From Periconia sp. R9002 (taxonomy: Eukaryota > Ascomycota > Dothideomycetes > Pleosporales > Periconiaceae), in the NCBI GenBank assembly GCA_023627715.1, contig JAMAHW010000087.1, forward strand, positions 62,001 to 126,000: a stretch of 64,000 nt of DNA, in the 5' to 3' direction. A program made the translations under genes and the position numbers. Shown piece after piece: positions 25,860 through 37,900 of this stretch. How positions within the stretch are numbered: position 1 is the first letter of the stretch; each line of letters begins with the position of its first letter. The notes beneath the pieces are model-generated. The model searched no databases. It had not been told where the DNA came from and worked only from the letters and a program-made list of their open reading frames with translations.

Positions 25860-26425
25860 TCACTTCCTATCAGGCACATACGAATCCCTATGACTCTCCA
25901 ACACCACCGTCTCACCAACACCGCGCCATCTCCTCTTCCCACACGCTCTCCTCTTCTTCTCGTAGAAAGAGCCCTTGAAACCAACCACAATCCCCAGCCC
26001 ATCCATCAACACACCACCCTCACATACCCAAAATCCACCGATCTCGACCGCTCCCTCTCTCGCGACATTTCCGGAGGCGAACACTCAATAGTCCCTACCG
26101 CCACACTCGACGACGTCGGCCTCGTACCTCCACGACCATTTTCCCCTCCCCAACTCTGAATCTGGGTACCTGTAATCTGGAGCGAATTCCGAGCCGAATG
26201 GCGTCTCTCGTCCACCGACAACCGGCGCGGAGGTGAGGGCTTGAATTCGACGGAGCGGCGAGGTAGCGAGACTGATGATGATGTTGAGGGCGGGGACGAT
26301 GTTGGGGAACCACAGCGCGCGGAGGAGTATTGGTCGTAGCATTCTGTGCCGAAGGTGCTGATGTAGGAGAGGCGGGTTTGGAGGCAGATGGTGCGGATGT
26401 AGTGGGTGAAGAATCCTGATGGCAT
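25860..26425 (-). pseudogene. Probable broken gene, unknown membrane-associated protein
   Basis: On the minus strand a frame opens at an ATG at 26425 (MPSGFFTHYIRTICLQ...). A second frame, starting at 26342, carries a hydrophobic stretch (ILLRALWFPNIVPALN) and then protein-like sequence rich in Trp, Gly and charged residues. The two frames would join by a small frameshift near 26335. Within the second frame a TGA at 26085-26087 interrupts sequence that continues in the same frame (VFASGNVAREGAVEIGGFW...) to a stop at 25860. Continuity across the TGA, where Trp (TGG) would fit, suggests a decayed gene of roughly 190 residues. I do not recognise the family. An unseen intron, sequencing errors or chance open frames remain possible. 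Confidence 0.38.
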
Positions 26426-27734
26426 GGTGTGGTGGGTGTTCATGAGGTGGTGGGGTTTTGGTAGGGTGATGTGGTTTATCGGTTGGAGGGTTCGGGAAGT
26501 GTGTGTTTGGCGGTTGAGAGATGTATACTGCAAGTCAAAATATGGGTTTTGGACGGCATGGTGGATACCGCGATAGGGGAATGTTTTGGGTGCTTGGGTA
26601 AGGTTGACGTGGATTGTGGAGCTGGACTGGGGATGGGTGTGTCAATTGTGTGTTGTTGAACTGGGGATGGAGAGCTTGGACTATGAATCCTGGGAATAAT
26701 ATATTTTTGGTTTTATTCATGATGTTTACGTCTTGGTTCCTGCCGTCGAATCAATGATTTTTGCGTTTGTGCTAGTGAATGCGTAGGGAGGTTGCACGAT
26801 ATATTTTACACTTAGCAATTGCAAACTCTGAGCGACATAGGATGCCAGACGGTTTGTCTATCTTCACTATATCTATAATTTCGCACCGATGGTGATAATT
26901 ACTCACATCTGCTATTGTGGGTCCTCCCCCAAAAAACCACAGGGTACCACATTCGACCGCTCCTATCCAACTCACCCCTTTCCCCTCTACCCCCATTGGC
27001 GAATACTACTCATGACTCACACTTCTACAAAAATTCCTCCTTACTCCAGGGTCATCGTACTTGAAACATAAAACTCCGCATGGCCTCCCTTTCTACAAAC
27101 GTTTCACGATCCAGGGAAACCCAGCAAGACTGTCCCTATTTGGCACTAGAATACCTATTGACCCCTGCCAACCACAACAAAAAAACAGAACGTGCGGTAT
27201 CGCAACGAAGCTCGTGCATCTAGCTGGTGACTTTTTATGTTGTGGGATAAGCCAGTAAAAAAAAAGTAGGGGGGTCGATTACTGCGACAAAACATATTGA
27301 TGTATGTTGAGATTAGAATTTGCGCGAAAAAAGCATGATACGCGACCCCTATTGGTCATCAACCTGTGCCGGAATTGGAAGCGTGGTTGGAAAATGAGAC
27401 GCATTGTATGTTCGTTGAAGATGCTGCATACGCATACAGAATCCTGGGTTTGTTCGATAGGGGATTGCCAATATTGAATGGGATATCCTTGGCACAAACA
27501 GTTTATTAAGACGTACCCAAGATAATAAGTGAGCTAGTCTACGGTTGCCTTGGAAACGGAAACAAGGGGGAAACATCTGCTCCTTTTCATGGAATGGTGC
27601 TGCATTTCATGATAGTGTACTCCTCAGGACACCTCAATTATATCCTCATCTATACTACAGGGAGGGGGATAGAGCAATTGATATAATCCTTCACCCAGAT
27701 CAAAAATCTATCTTTGCAATCCAACAATTCCACC
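26426..27734. other. Intergenic region left of the SDR gene
   Basis: No supportable gene. Frames at 26535-26720 (minus) and 26006-26533 (minus) may belong to the decayed locus next door, but their translations are Pro/His/Thr-rich and unconvincing. The part nearest 27735 presumably includes the 3' untranslated region of the SDR gene. Confidence 0.5.
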
Positions 27735-28583
27735 CTACGACGGAGCCTGATACCCATCAATATCCGTACTATTACTCAACTCCTCAAACTGTTTCAAACT
27801 CTTCACATTCGCGTCCAACAACTGACTAACCACCTTATACGCATCCGTCCCAACAATACACCTCAACGGCGGGTTCTCCATAACCGCCAGCTCATAGAAA
27901 ACTTTAGCCGCCTTCACCGGATCACCAGGCTGATTCCCATTTCTGTTCTTCGCCAGCTGCCTCGCGTCAATGTGATCGTACGCGGGATTGTCGAGCTCGC
28001 CGAATTGCATGGAGCGACCCGCCCAATCGGTGCGGAAGCCTCCGGGCTCGATGATTGTGAACTTGATGCCCCATTCAGGTTTGACTTCCTTGGAAACGGC
28101 TTCGGTGAAGCCCTCGACGGCCCATTTGGAGGCGCAGTACATGGAACCGCCCGGCACGCCCACGCGGCCGCCGATGGAGGTGATTTGTTGGATGACGCCG
28201 CCGGTTTTGAGCTCGCGCATGGTTTCCATGGCTTTGCGGGTTACGTTGATGAGGCCGAAGAAGTTGGTTTCCATTTGGGCGCGGATTTGCTGTTCGGTGA
28301 GGGTTTCGAAGGGGCTGAGGAGGCCGTATCCTGCGTTGTTGACGACGACGTCGACTCGTTTAAATTTGGTGATGGCTTGGGAGAAGGCTTGGTCGATGGC
28401 TGCTCTGTCGGTCACGTCGAGATCTACCAAGAGGCTGTTGGTTGAGTTTGCGCCTTCAAAAGAAAGCTTCGAGGAGTTCCGGGCCGTGGCTACTACGTAG
28501 TCGCCCTTTTGAAGGACGACCTCGACTAGCTCTTTGCCGAAACCCGTTGAGGTGCCGGTGATGAAGAAGACGCGTGGTGCCAT
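27735..28583 (-). CDS. Short-chain dehydrogenase/reductase (classical SDR)
   Basis: Intronless gene for 282 residues, about the usual size of a classical SDR. The start MAPRVFF at 28583 is chosen because the Rossmann strand begins at once. A longer in-frame extension would run through the TATA-like element. Visible motifs are the nucleotide-binding TGTSTGFG (residues 9-16), NNAG (82-85), the catalytic Ser in ITSIGG (about 136) and the Y-x3-K pair Tyr149/Lys153 (YCASK). Together these support an NAD(P)-dependent oxidoreductase, probably cytosolic. The substrate cannot be read from the sequence; fungal relatives act on carbonyl or hydroxyl groups of varied small molecules. It stands alone, next to a probable pseudogene and a phospholipase D gene, with no sign of a biosynthetic cluster. 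Confidence 0.95.
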   Translation of the reverse strand: MAPRVFFITGTSTGFGKELVEVVLQKGDYVVATARNSSKLSFEGANSTNSLLVDLDVTDRAAIDQAFSQAITKFKRVDVVVNNAGYGLLSPFETLTEQQIRAQMETNFFGLINVTRKAMETMRELKTGGVIQQITSIGGRVGVPGGSMYCASKWAVEGFTEAVSKEVKPEWGIKFTIIEPGGFRTDWAGRSMQFGELDNPAYDHIDARQLAKNRNGNQPGDPVKAAKVFYELAVMENPPLRCIVGTDAYKVVSQLLDANVKSLKQFEELSNSTDIDGYQAPS

Positions 28584-28663
28584 TTTTTGAGTGAATTGGA
28601 TGCTCGTGTCGATTGTTCTTCTCTTGAGGATACTACATCGATCATTGCTACCTACATAGGTGG

Positions 28664-28670
28664 TTATATA
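28664..28670 (-). promoter_or_regulatory. Candidate TATA box of the SDR gene
   Basis: TATATAA on the minus strand, about 80 nt before the SDR start codon, a suitable spacing for a fungal TATA element. Inferred from position and motif only. Confidence 0.4.
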
Positions 28671-28870
28671 CTGGTGGTGATGATGCGGGGTTATAGAGCT
28701 CCGCGGTAACTCCGCATTGACGTTCGAGACATTTCTTTTCTTACAATTCAACAATTTTGGCGTAGCAATCTTCTCCTGTAAGATACTGTTTTAGGACACG
28801 TATCGTCTACCTCCTACAGAGGGGTGTCACTCTTCTGTACAAAAAAGGTAACATCTAATGTATGAGTTAC

Positions 28871-28968
28871 AGTCCTACTAAGTACTAAGCGGCGGAGATA
28901 GGGTTTTGCTGTTAGATGTAGTCCTGTTAAGCATTTGACAGCGGAGATAAGGGTTTACTGTCGGCTTT
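28871..28968. repeat. Two-copy imperfect tandem repeat, 49-bp unit
   Basis: 28871-28919 and 28920-28968 both begin AGTCCT, share TAAG near position 9, and carry GCGGAGATA followed by GGGTTT and CTGT. Many of the differences are transitions. It lies in the gap between the SDR and phospholipase D genes. Confidence 0.75.
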
Positions 28969-29352
28969 AAACATACTGATCATTCATCAAAATAGTATTC
29001 GTTCATCGCATAGCAATGTGATTGCTCGCGGTATCGACACCATAAACTAATCATTTATTCAATGGTGGAGAATCATGTCATTCTTGGACGTATTTGCTGA
29101 GTAACATGATTGAGCGTGTGGAGCATATGACGTAAATTTATTTTCGTGATGAGGCTTTAGTGGTATATATAAGATACGGAGAAGGCAGCCATGACTCGAA
29201 TATTTATATAGGATATTAGGGGGTAAAAAAGATACGCACCAGCGAGGAATGAAAAGAACAAGCAGCCAAAAATAGACGAGGAAAGTAAAGAAAAAAAAAG
29301 CCTCAACACTGTCACTGTCCCAAATATCCCCACGAAGGAGAAAAACACGAAT

Positions 29353-32005
29353 CTACGTGTAAATACTCTCAGTATACGCATTAACTTGTAGCCCTTTCTC
29401 GGCCATCTCCGCATTCTCAAGGAACTTCAACGGCATCCAGACCAGATGTCCTTTGATCTTGTCTAGCTCCGCGCGGACATCCGCGGCAGATAGTTCTTTA
29501 GCCCACAAATGACCCTGCTTGTGCTCCTTTTCGTTCTTTGGGTTTGGTGTGAAATGGTCGTAGTCTTCGAATGTGAGAATGGCATCGTCGGGATCGGCGT
29601 GGAATAGATCGCGGAACACGGAGGTATTGGTCGAAGCGCGATCACACCACGTTGACCACAGCTTTTCGGAGAGAGGGTCCGCGACGAAGTCGGCTTCGGC
29701 GCCAGGTAGGGTTTCGTTGGGTGAATTATCGGAGGGCGGCTGCGCGTTGGGGTCGTCTTTTGCGTCCAGGCTTTGCGGGGGCAGGAGTCCGAGGTGTTCG
29801 CGCCAGAGCATACTGCGGAGACTGTGTGCGAGGCGTGACGCGCGGTAGGGTTGGCCGTCCATTTCGCTGTCGACCTTGTCGGTGTCATTGAGGATGATGG
29901 AGAGTTCAGAGTCGTGGTATCCGAGTTGCGAGCGGTCGTTGATGTTGGACGACCCGCAGATGACGTACTCGTCATCGACAATGCAGACTTTGGCGTGGAT
30001 GTAGAGTTCCTCTTGGAAGAAGTTATCTTTTTCTTCTTCGGGGTCGCCGAGCCATTCCTCGGTGCTGGGTTTCTTGTCTGTGAGCATGGCATCGTCGGCG
30101 ATGGAGTCGGGGTCAATAACACCGCCTTGGTCGCCGAGTCCTACATCTTCCTCTTGACCTGCAAATTTGTGCCGCATTTCTGCTGCATGTTTACGTGCAT
30201 CCTCGCCATCATCAATTGGTGCTTCCAGTTCCTCGATTTCGGTCTGCTGTAGCTCCTTGTATGTCATTCCTGACTTCTTCTCCTGCTCTTTAAGCTTGGA
30301 ATTGTTGTTGAGTCGGTCGTAGGAGCGTAGATTGAAACAGAAGATGTAATCACGGGGGTTGATTCCTTCCTTCTCTATGCAACCGAAAATGCTGTGTTCA
30401 CCACGGCATATGCTCTTGTATTGATAGTCCATGATCGCCCGAGTACCCGTAGCTGCGTCTTGTCTTAAATCACCTGCGAAACCGGGAATGGCTGGAATAA
30501 GAATCATGACCCGGAATTTGCGACCTTCCTTGGCAGCTCGAACAACGGCGTCTACGATTGCACGCCCAATTTGGTTGTGAATCGGAGACTGTTCTTCACC
30601 TGTCGCTGTGATGAAGAACTGGTTCTCGATGTAAACGTAATGTTTCGCATTTCGAATGAGATCACAGTATGCGTTCTGAATGCTGTGTTCTGCAGGAAGA
30701 ATACCAGAACTCCAATCAGCGCTGCTTCGTACAAGCTGTGCTGTTACTGTTCCACGATTGTCGAGGTTTTTGGTGTTCAGGGGGCTGATAGGATGATGGA
30801 CATAGCCTCCGACGGGAAACTTCGGTCTCTGTACTCCTATGAGATCCTCATCGTCACCTTCTCGTCCTTCAAGTGTGAGCCAAGGGTATCGATCGTCGCG
30901 CTTGTACTTGTCCCGCTTGCAGAAATTCCAGCGGAGAACAAAGTGCTCCGCAATGTCGTAGACGCACGGCCCAATCAGGCCCATTGCAACATCATGCCAT
31001 GGCATGCGCCCGTATTCAGCTTTGGAGAGTTGATTGGATTTCCAGTCCTCGACACTCTGAAAGTCCATGATGCGATTGTTGTTGAAGTCCTGCCCAGGGA
31101 AAATCTCATTCTGCACGCCCGAGGGATGCACGTCGGCCAGCGGGTGCTGGTGATTGTCCCAACGGCCATAGCAGAGGTCAAGGCCACCAATGAAGGCAAC
31201 GGCATAGTCAATGACCAGGAATTTCTCATGATGGGCCCAGTAGAAAGTCATATCCGAGGCATTCTCGAAGATGTTATGGTCGGGATGTCGCATTACTTTG
31301 ATGTTATCAAATCCAGGTTTGCCTTCCGGAATAAGTTCCATCAAATGGCGTTTCGTATGTTGACTGTTGCAGGTGAGAGCTGCAGAAACCTGGAGAACGT
31401 TAGAAAGGTCGTTATTAGATTAGAAAAACATGTTCACCTCTTTGTACACCACGATGAAGATTTTTACACCTTCTTGGGCTTTTTTCTTGAGCAGCTGATC
31501 AATCCTCCACTCCTGATTATAGAATGGCGGTCGCCTCAGGAACAACTCAGGACTCAGCCACCAATCCTCAATGTATATGGTTTCTTTGGCGTTGTTTAAC
31601 GCTTCCGAGACAGCCTGAAAAAGATTAGCTCAAACCATAACCTCTTTCGAATGCGACACTCCGTCTTCCACATACCCAGAAATAGTCTCTACCATCAATG
31701 TACCATTTGAGCATATTGCCCGCCCTTTGGGGCGCGAAGCTATTGAAGTGATGGCTCTCGCAAACCCGAGTCCGCTTTTCGTCCGTCTTCTGCTCGTGCT
31801 CCTCGTCATGTCGATGGTTGCTATTAAGAATATTTCCAAATTTTCCAATCTTGTGTTTGGCATGTGTCGCCTTGATCTTGGCATCGTAGAGACGCGTCTC
31901 TTTCAATTTTTGGCGCAATTCAGGGAATGGGTGAGCGATCTTGTTTTTCAAGCCACGATGCTCGGTTCCGCCTGCTCGCGCAGCATCCGCCTGTTTCTCC
32001 GCCAT
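29353..32005 (-). CDS. Phospholipase D (PLD1-like, no PX/PH)
   Basis: Three exons, all joined in phase 0: 32005-31676, 31614-31438 and 31389-29353, giving 847 residues. Introns start GTATGT and GTGAAC and end CAG; the first has a GCTAAT-type branch site. Phospholipase D cleaves phosphatidylcholine to phosphatidic acid and choline in membrane signalling. Both catalytic HKD motifs are present: His223-x-Lys225-x4-Asp230 (HHEKFLVID) and His634-x-Lys636-x4-Asp641 (IHAKVCIVDD, followed by GSSNINDRS). About 100 acidic and charged residues separate the core from the second motif, as in other fungal enzymes. No PX or PH domain precedes the catalytic part, so this is the shorter fungal type. The N-terminal 90 residues are basic and helical. 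Function is secure; isoform naming is not. Confidence 0.95.
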
Positions 32006-33157
32006 AATTTATGGTCTTATGGTGGTGTGTACAGAGCAATGGTGAAAAGCGCCTATAGGCCCGCTAGTAGCGATCCACGTGTAGAGGTCCGCGTGTAGAG
32101 TTGAGCGAGCGTTGTCACGGAAACCAGGTAGCAAAGTATTGGAGTGGAGGAAGCTCCGGAAACCCATTGAAGGGTTTTGTATTCGATCAGATCACACCTG
32201 CCATCAATCATGGAAACCTGTATTCGCAGTGCCGCCCTTGAACTACAAGGGTAAGTAGTACGAGGACGGCCGGGGGCTAACGACGGCTGAAGCAAGGAGT
32301 GATGTCATACTACCCCGCTATATCCGAAACACCATCTTTCACTGGTGAAATGGACAAAGCGAACGACTGCACTTAAAAGCTTATTTCAACCAATTCAACA
32401 TTTCTTTACCTCCTCAGGGCATGTCTTTGTAGCAACTTGTCGCAACGTTTCATGATGGGTTCTCACATACTACATTCTGACCTCATCTTTCAATTCATGC
32501 AGGAGCCGCGATCACGTAACCCCAAATCCCCAAAGCAACATAACCCAGTCAGCAGCTGAAACCCCAACCCGTAAGCTTGCTAGTACGCCGAGTCAAGCTT
32601 TTTCGTCACCGGAAGTCGGCATCTACTACTGGTAGCTCCCATAACTAGTCTTTGTGCTATTAAAAAAGACGATCTACGAGCCTAGATTTTCGAGAATAAA
32701 CGGGTTTTTGTTGCCGGCTGTACCGATGATGGCGTATGGCAGTATCCTTACCTTTGTAATTTGAGACAAATGACCCTTGTGTCTGTATCAAAAGATGTGA
32801 AGTCATGTAGATCATACATGTATTACGTGTGGAGACGATACTTCTCCACCTTAAACCCCAACATTGTTGGCTGTATGTCCAAGCAGATAGAATACAGAAT
32901 CCAGCCAATGTATACATGTAAATTCATCAACGGATGTGTGGCTCTATGATACAAAAAAGAGAAAGCGTGCAAAGAGCGGGGAGGGTTGATGTTTCGCTGC
33001 AACCAAAGTCATGCCTCCACCTTACATAACGCAAACACGAGTCACAGAGCTCATTTCCCCACCATTGTGCTCCATCCTCCCCCCACCACTCAATATCAAC
33101 CTCCTCCTCAAACCGACTCAGAAATACTAAACAAGGACAGCAAACAAATTGCAAAAT
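32006..33157. other. Divergent intergenic region, PLD / F-box-like gene
   Basis: Promoter region shared by the phospholipase D gene (minus) and the F-box-like gene (plus). No coding region is supported. The last 100 bases before 33158 are C/A-rich, as in a fungal leader. Confidence 0.55.
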
Positions 33158-34186
33158 ATGCCCGAACCACCCCGACTTCACGTCGCCACCAAATCCCCCG
33201 CGCGCACGCCGCAATGCCTCTCCTTACCCCCCGAGATATGGATCCGCATCCTCACCTTCAACACCGACCTCACGCACCTCTGGACGCGCTGCCGCCACGT
33301 CTCGCACTCGTTCCGCGCATACACCGAACTCATCTTCTCCAACCACATAATCCGCAACACCTACATCGACTTCCACCTCGAAAAGTACAATCTAGGCGGC
33401 AAGGGCAAACGCCCGGAAATCCCAACCTCCTTCTCACACTTCGAGTCCACCTCGCCCCCTTCATCCGACCGCGAAGAATCCACAAATAAGAAAGACAACA
33501 AACACCTCGTCCACTTCACCGACAAACGCACCAAATCGCAGATCGTCTCGGGCACGAAAAAAGAATACGCAAAGATAATGGAGCGCTGGCGCACCAACGT
33601 CGAAACGCACAAACCCCAACTCCCCAACTACACCATCTACATCGACTCCTGCAGCAGCACCACCAAACACACCCCCCTCGTAAACGACACCGCCCTCCCC
33701 TGCCTCACCATCGACACCACCCGACGCAGCGTGTCCTTCGCCTGGCGCGAAATGTACACGCTCTTCTTCCGCGAGCAAGCCCTCTTCTCGCACCTCCGCC
33801 ACACCTACGACACCACCACCACCAAACTCCTCCAATCCAACAACGCGCGCATCGCGCGGGGCGAGAAACTCCACATCGGCGACTACCCGCAGCCGTGGGC
33901 GACAGCCTCCGTCGAGCTGCGCAAGCAGGTACGTCGCAAGCGACTCCTGTCGCACTACGCGCACGACGACGAGATGGCGTGGGCGGTGCGCAGTCTCGCG
34001 TACTTTGAGAATTATAATAAGGGAGTACCGAGCGGAATGGCGAGGCTGAATCCGGATTTACCCGGTGCGGGGTTGGGCGAGAGGTGGTTTGGGAGTGTGA
34101 GTGTGGTGCAGGAGTTGTTTCTTGATGAGTGGAGTTGTTTGCAGAGGGTGGATGCTAAGGTGGAGCAGTATGTCAAGGGGGGATAA
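33158..34186 (+). CDS. F-box-like domain protein, function unknown
   Basis: Intronless frame of 342 residues. The ATG at 33158 (MPEPPRL) is the first true start codon in frame. Residues about 20-65 (LSLPPEIWIRILTF... then HLWTRCRHVSHSFRAYTELIF) match the pattern of fungal F-box-like domains, in which a Pro-Glu-Ile/Leu helix is followed by a Trp/Cys-containing helix. Such proteins usually link a target to an SCF ubiquitin ligase, but many fungal members are uncharacterised. The middle contains a Ser/Lys-rich low-complexity part (about 95-125), and the C-terminal half has scattered Trp and Tyr without a known fold. Third positions are strongly C-rich through most of the gene, supporting real coding. 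The target is unknown. Confidence 0.75.
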   Translation: MPEPPRLHVATKSPARTPQCLSLPPEIWIRILTFNTDLTHLWTRCRHVSHSFRAYTELIFSNHIIRNTYIDFHLEKYNLGGKGKRPEIPTSFSHFESTSPPSSDREESTNKKDNKHLVHFTDKRTKSQIVSGTKKEYAKIMERWRTNVETHKPQLPNYTIYIDSCSSTTKHTPLVNDTALPCLTIDTTRRSVSFAWREMYTLFFREQALFSHLRHTYDTTTTKLLQSNNARIARGEKLHIGDYPQPWATASVELRKQVRRKRLLSHYAHDDEMAWAVRSLAYFENYNKGVPSGMARLNPDLPGAGLGERWFGSVSVVQELFLDEWSCLQRVDAKVEQYVKGG

Positions 34187-34974
34187 AAGCGCGCGCGCAC
34201 GTTAACGTCAATTTTATGATACTACGACGATGCCGAACTTGCCATCTTTTTTCTCTCTTCCTGTTCGAATTCGAGATTTTGATATTTCCATCTTATGCGC
34301 CCCAAAATGCTTACATATATACTTACTTTTTTCCAGAAACTCCCCCAAACTACTAACAAGTCACCAAAACTAACCCCCACCTCATCTCACCTTGCCTTAT
34401 CTCCAAACTCCCCTTCCCTTCCCTTCCATCTAAACATGCCCCGCACAATGAACCCCAGAACCAGACCAGACCCCCTCCTCCCTCATTCCCCTTCTTACTC
34501 ATTGATACATCCACACACATCCATCCAACCACCAAACCCTCCCATATCTATCTTCGCACGTCTTCACACACACACACGCGTAAAAGAACCTCAAGTACCT
34601 TAGGTACACCCATACGACACGACAACATCAATCTGTATAGCTTGCTTTTGGCAACATCAAAAAAGATGTTTATATATTCTCGCGTACGTATACATATCTA
34701 CTTTACATAACGTTTAGAACTAGATAACGTAGATCGCGAGTTTGAGTAAGTAAGTCACTTGAGCATCACTTCGTGGGAAAGGAGGGAGGAGGAGGACGGG
34801 GACACATCAAATCACACGGTCATCATAAATGCAATGCAGAGAGAGAGAGAGAGAGAGAGAAAAAAGGCCAAACATACGCCTTTTTTCAAAACAACAGCTC
34901 GATTCACCACTCAAAGAGAGAGAAGAGTCTAACCCTAGCCCAAATTAAAACTCCTCCAGAAGAAAATACAACAT
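34187..34974. other. Convergent intergenic region
   Basis: 3' ends of the F-box-like gene (plus) and the O-GlcNAc transferase gene (minus) face each other. Contents are pyrimidine-rich sequence, a TACCTTAGGTA near-palindrome (34596-34606) and a GA microsatellite. No gene seen. Confidence 0.6.
34839..34861. repeat. GA microsatellite
   Basis: About eleven GA units, followed by an A run, in the convergent intergenic region. Confidence 0.9.
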
Positions 34975-37900
34975 CTACCTAGTTCCACCCAACCCAGGCC
35001 GATAATCCCTCAACCAAATATCCCCACCCTCATCATTGACCCACTTCCCCCACGCAATCTCATACGCGTCCTCGAGATCTCGGACCCACCGCTTGGTATC
35101 GAACAGCGCGCTGGTCCATCGGGCCGAGTACAGCATCTTGCGCAGCTCGCTCAGACGGCCCGTGGCGCGGCCATTCTGGTACACGCAGTCCTTTCCGAGG
35201 CGGACCGCCATGTCCTCGTACTCGTCGTCGTTGCCGGCGATGAGGTCCTTGGCCGCCTGCAGGCCGTCCGGCGTCTTGGGCAACGCCCCCTTGAGGATCG
35301 ACGCCGCCATGCGCGAGCACATTTTGTACTTGTAGCGTGGGAGCGTGAGGAGCGGGGTTCCCGACCACAGGGCGTCGGTGGCGGTCGTGTGCGCATTGCA
35401 CTCGGGCGTGTCGAGGAAGAGGTCGCAGACGCGTGCGCGGGCAATGTGTTGCGATTTTTGCGCCACGTCGGTGAAGATGACGCGTGAGGCTACTTCCGGA
35501 CCGCCCCACTGATATGCGGTTTGCTTGAGGTTGGTTTCGCCTAGATCGGGGAAGCGGAGGAGCCAGAGGATGGCTTTGGGAAGTCGGGTCAGGATGCGGA
35601 GCCACGTGCGGAAGGTGGTGGGTTCAATCTGATCACGTGAGTATTTTTGTTCTTAGATTCGACGGACTGGAGTAGACTCACCTTGTATAATTGATTGAAG
35701 TTGCCAAGGATGATGGCATCGTCGGGTATTTGGGGGAAAATCTCCTTGCGCATTTTCCATCTCCGCTGCTGTTCGTCTTCCCAACTAAGCTGTGGCTCTT
35801 TGGCATCAGGTGCGCTCTGTCGATGGTCACAGCAGAAGAAAGTATCTCGACAGTACACAATGTTCTCGCCGTAGATCCAGTCTTCTTGGCTGCCGCCGCT
35901 ATTTTCGTCCTTTAGCGAGTCTTCCATATCCACATTGCGCCGCCAATCACGGAGCGTGTCAGGTGGTACAGCGGTTTCATCGGCGAGAAGATAATCGCAC
36001 CATTCTGCACCTAGTGTGCCGGCAAATCCCATGAAAGACATCTGTATCGGTGCTGGACGTGCAGCAAACACTTCATTCCTTGCACCCCGAGTATATCCGT
36101 TCAAGTTGATCAAGATGTGGATGCCGTCTTTGAGAATTTGACCCACAAGACGCTCTGCAGGCCAACTGCTGGCATCATGGAAGACGGGCGCTTCCTGCTC
36201 GATTTGCTGGCGATGAATAGACTTGTCGGTGGCTGTAGTGGCATAGCAGTAGGCTTTGACACGGGATTGGTCATGCAGGCCGAAAACAGATTGCATCAAA
36301 TGCGCAAGGGGATGGTTGTTGAAGTCAGAGGATACATATCCCACTTTCAGATAGGGTGCAGGCGGAGGCGGGGGCGCGTAGACGGTTGGGGGTAGCCAGG
36401 GCGCTTTGAGGGTCGAGCAGGATATCCGCAGTCCATTGCGCTGAGAGATCAGGCGTATCTGCTTCGCCGACATGGGACACGTGAATGTGTGAAAAGGCAA
36501 GACCGTCGGTGCAGCAGGTACGGTCAATGCGGCCGGAAGCTGAGGTCTTTTGTAGCTTGCTGCGGGTCGCTGCTTGCCTCCAGACTTGTACAAGTCTTGA
36601 TACCATTGCCAGGTTAACCTTCTAACGGCACGCTCGATGAGACGTACGACCCGTGAGCCTTCCCATTTTTGGCCTTTCCATGAGATGAGGGTTTCTCGGA
36701 AGTCCTTTTGCTTCTGGACATCCTGGGACGAGCTAGAGGTGAGTATGAGCGGCTGCATAACGTCGTGAATCAACTGCTCGTCCATGATGCCTCGACCCCA
36801 ATCCTCCCCATCTGCAAGTTGTTTTTCGACTAGGCTAACGACCTTGTGAATCCACCCGGAGCTTTTGGCGCCTTCCATACTTGCGTCGAGTAACATGCCA
36901 TTGTCGTCCACATGCCAACGATCGCGGGCGCCACGATCGTCGGCTATTCCGCCTCTTCCATTCCACCCACAAACCGAGTTCAATGCATTAGCGAGCCCAC
37001 AGACAGCCTCTGCAAAGTCCGGACTAGACTTGACAGCTCTCTTGTAGTATACAATAGCATCTGTAATCCGGCCCTTGTCCTTGACCGCGTTGGCCAGATT
37101 CGCAAGTGCGATATCGAAGTTCTTGTCGCAAGAGACCGCTTGTTCATACATTTGTATGGCACCGTCCAGTTGGCCAATGTCCTTCAATAGGCTACCGAGA
37201 TTGGTATACAAATGTGCGTGTCTATTATCCAGCAGCAAACCGTAGTTGTAGTAGGCTAGTGCAAGTGCAATGCCGGTTCCGGGCACCACTCCAGGAATCT
37301 GAGGCTTCATGGAAGAATTAGAGACAGCGATTTGTTTAGATGGAGCAGATTGCTGAACGCTAGCGAGAAGAATGCCGACATTGTTGGCCGTGGAAGGGCT
37401 AGGCTGCAACGCGAGTGAAAGGTAATACAGCGCAAGGATTTCCCTGACCCCATAGTTGCTTTGGAACGCTGCAGCCTTTGGAGAATTTGTCGCCATCCCA
37501 TCTTGGAAAATCTTGGCCAATGAAAGCAATGAATTACTTGTCGTGGATACGGCAGCTTTTCGGGACATGCCTTCACTGGAAACATATTGCAAGCCAGGGA
37601 GCTGACCGTGAGGTGGAAAGCAAAGTTGAGCCGTCTTCAGTGCGGGTTCGGGGTGTAGCAGAACAGGGTCGGTGGAGGGAGGAATAAATCGACCGCCAGG
37701 AGAGCGTTCATTAGGATCATAACCCACAACGGAGAGGATATGCCGGATCAGTCCGTGGATGCCTTGCATTTGCTTCCCAGCGCCTATCAGAACAGCATTC
37801 TCGAAAGCTTTTGCTGCACCGGCATTGTCACCCAGAGCGTACAGCATGTTGCCCTTGGCATGAACCAGAGCCAGGATGCGGCCATTGTCTGAGCCTGGAA

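Larger units (their letters stand above)
28584..29352. other. Intergenic region, SDR promoter to PLD 3' end
   Basis: AT-rich stretch without a gene. It holds the SDR promoter (TATA-like at 28664-28670), the two-copy 49-bp repeat and, near 29200-29350, the probable 3' untranslated region of the phospholipase D gene. Confidence 0.6.

Noticed and set aside
25641..26159. 172-codon plus-strand frame
   Set aside because: It overlaps the more protein-like minus-strand pseudogene; its Pro/Thr/His content looks like an antisense shadow.
27714..28445. 243-codon plus-strand frame
   Set aside because: Antisense shadow of the SDR gene.
30571..31599. 342-codon plus-strand frame
   Set aside because: Antisense shadow of the phospholipase D gene; it also crosses its splice sites.
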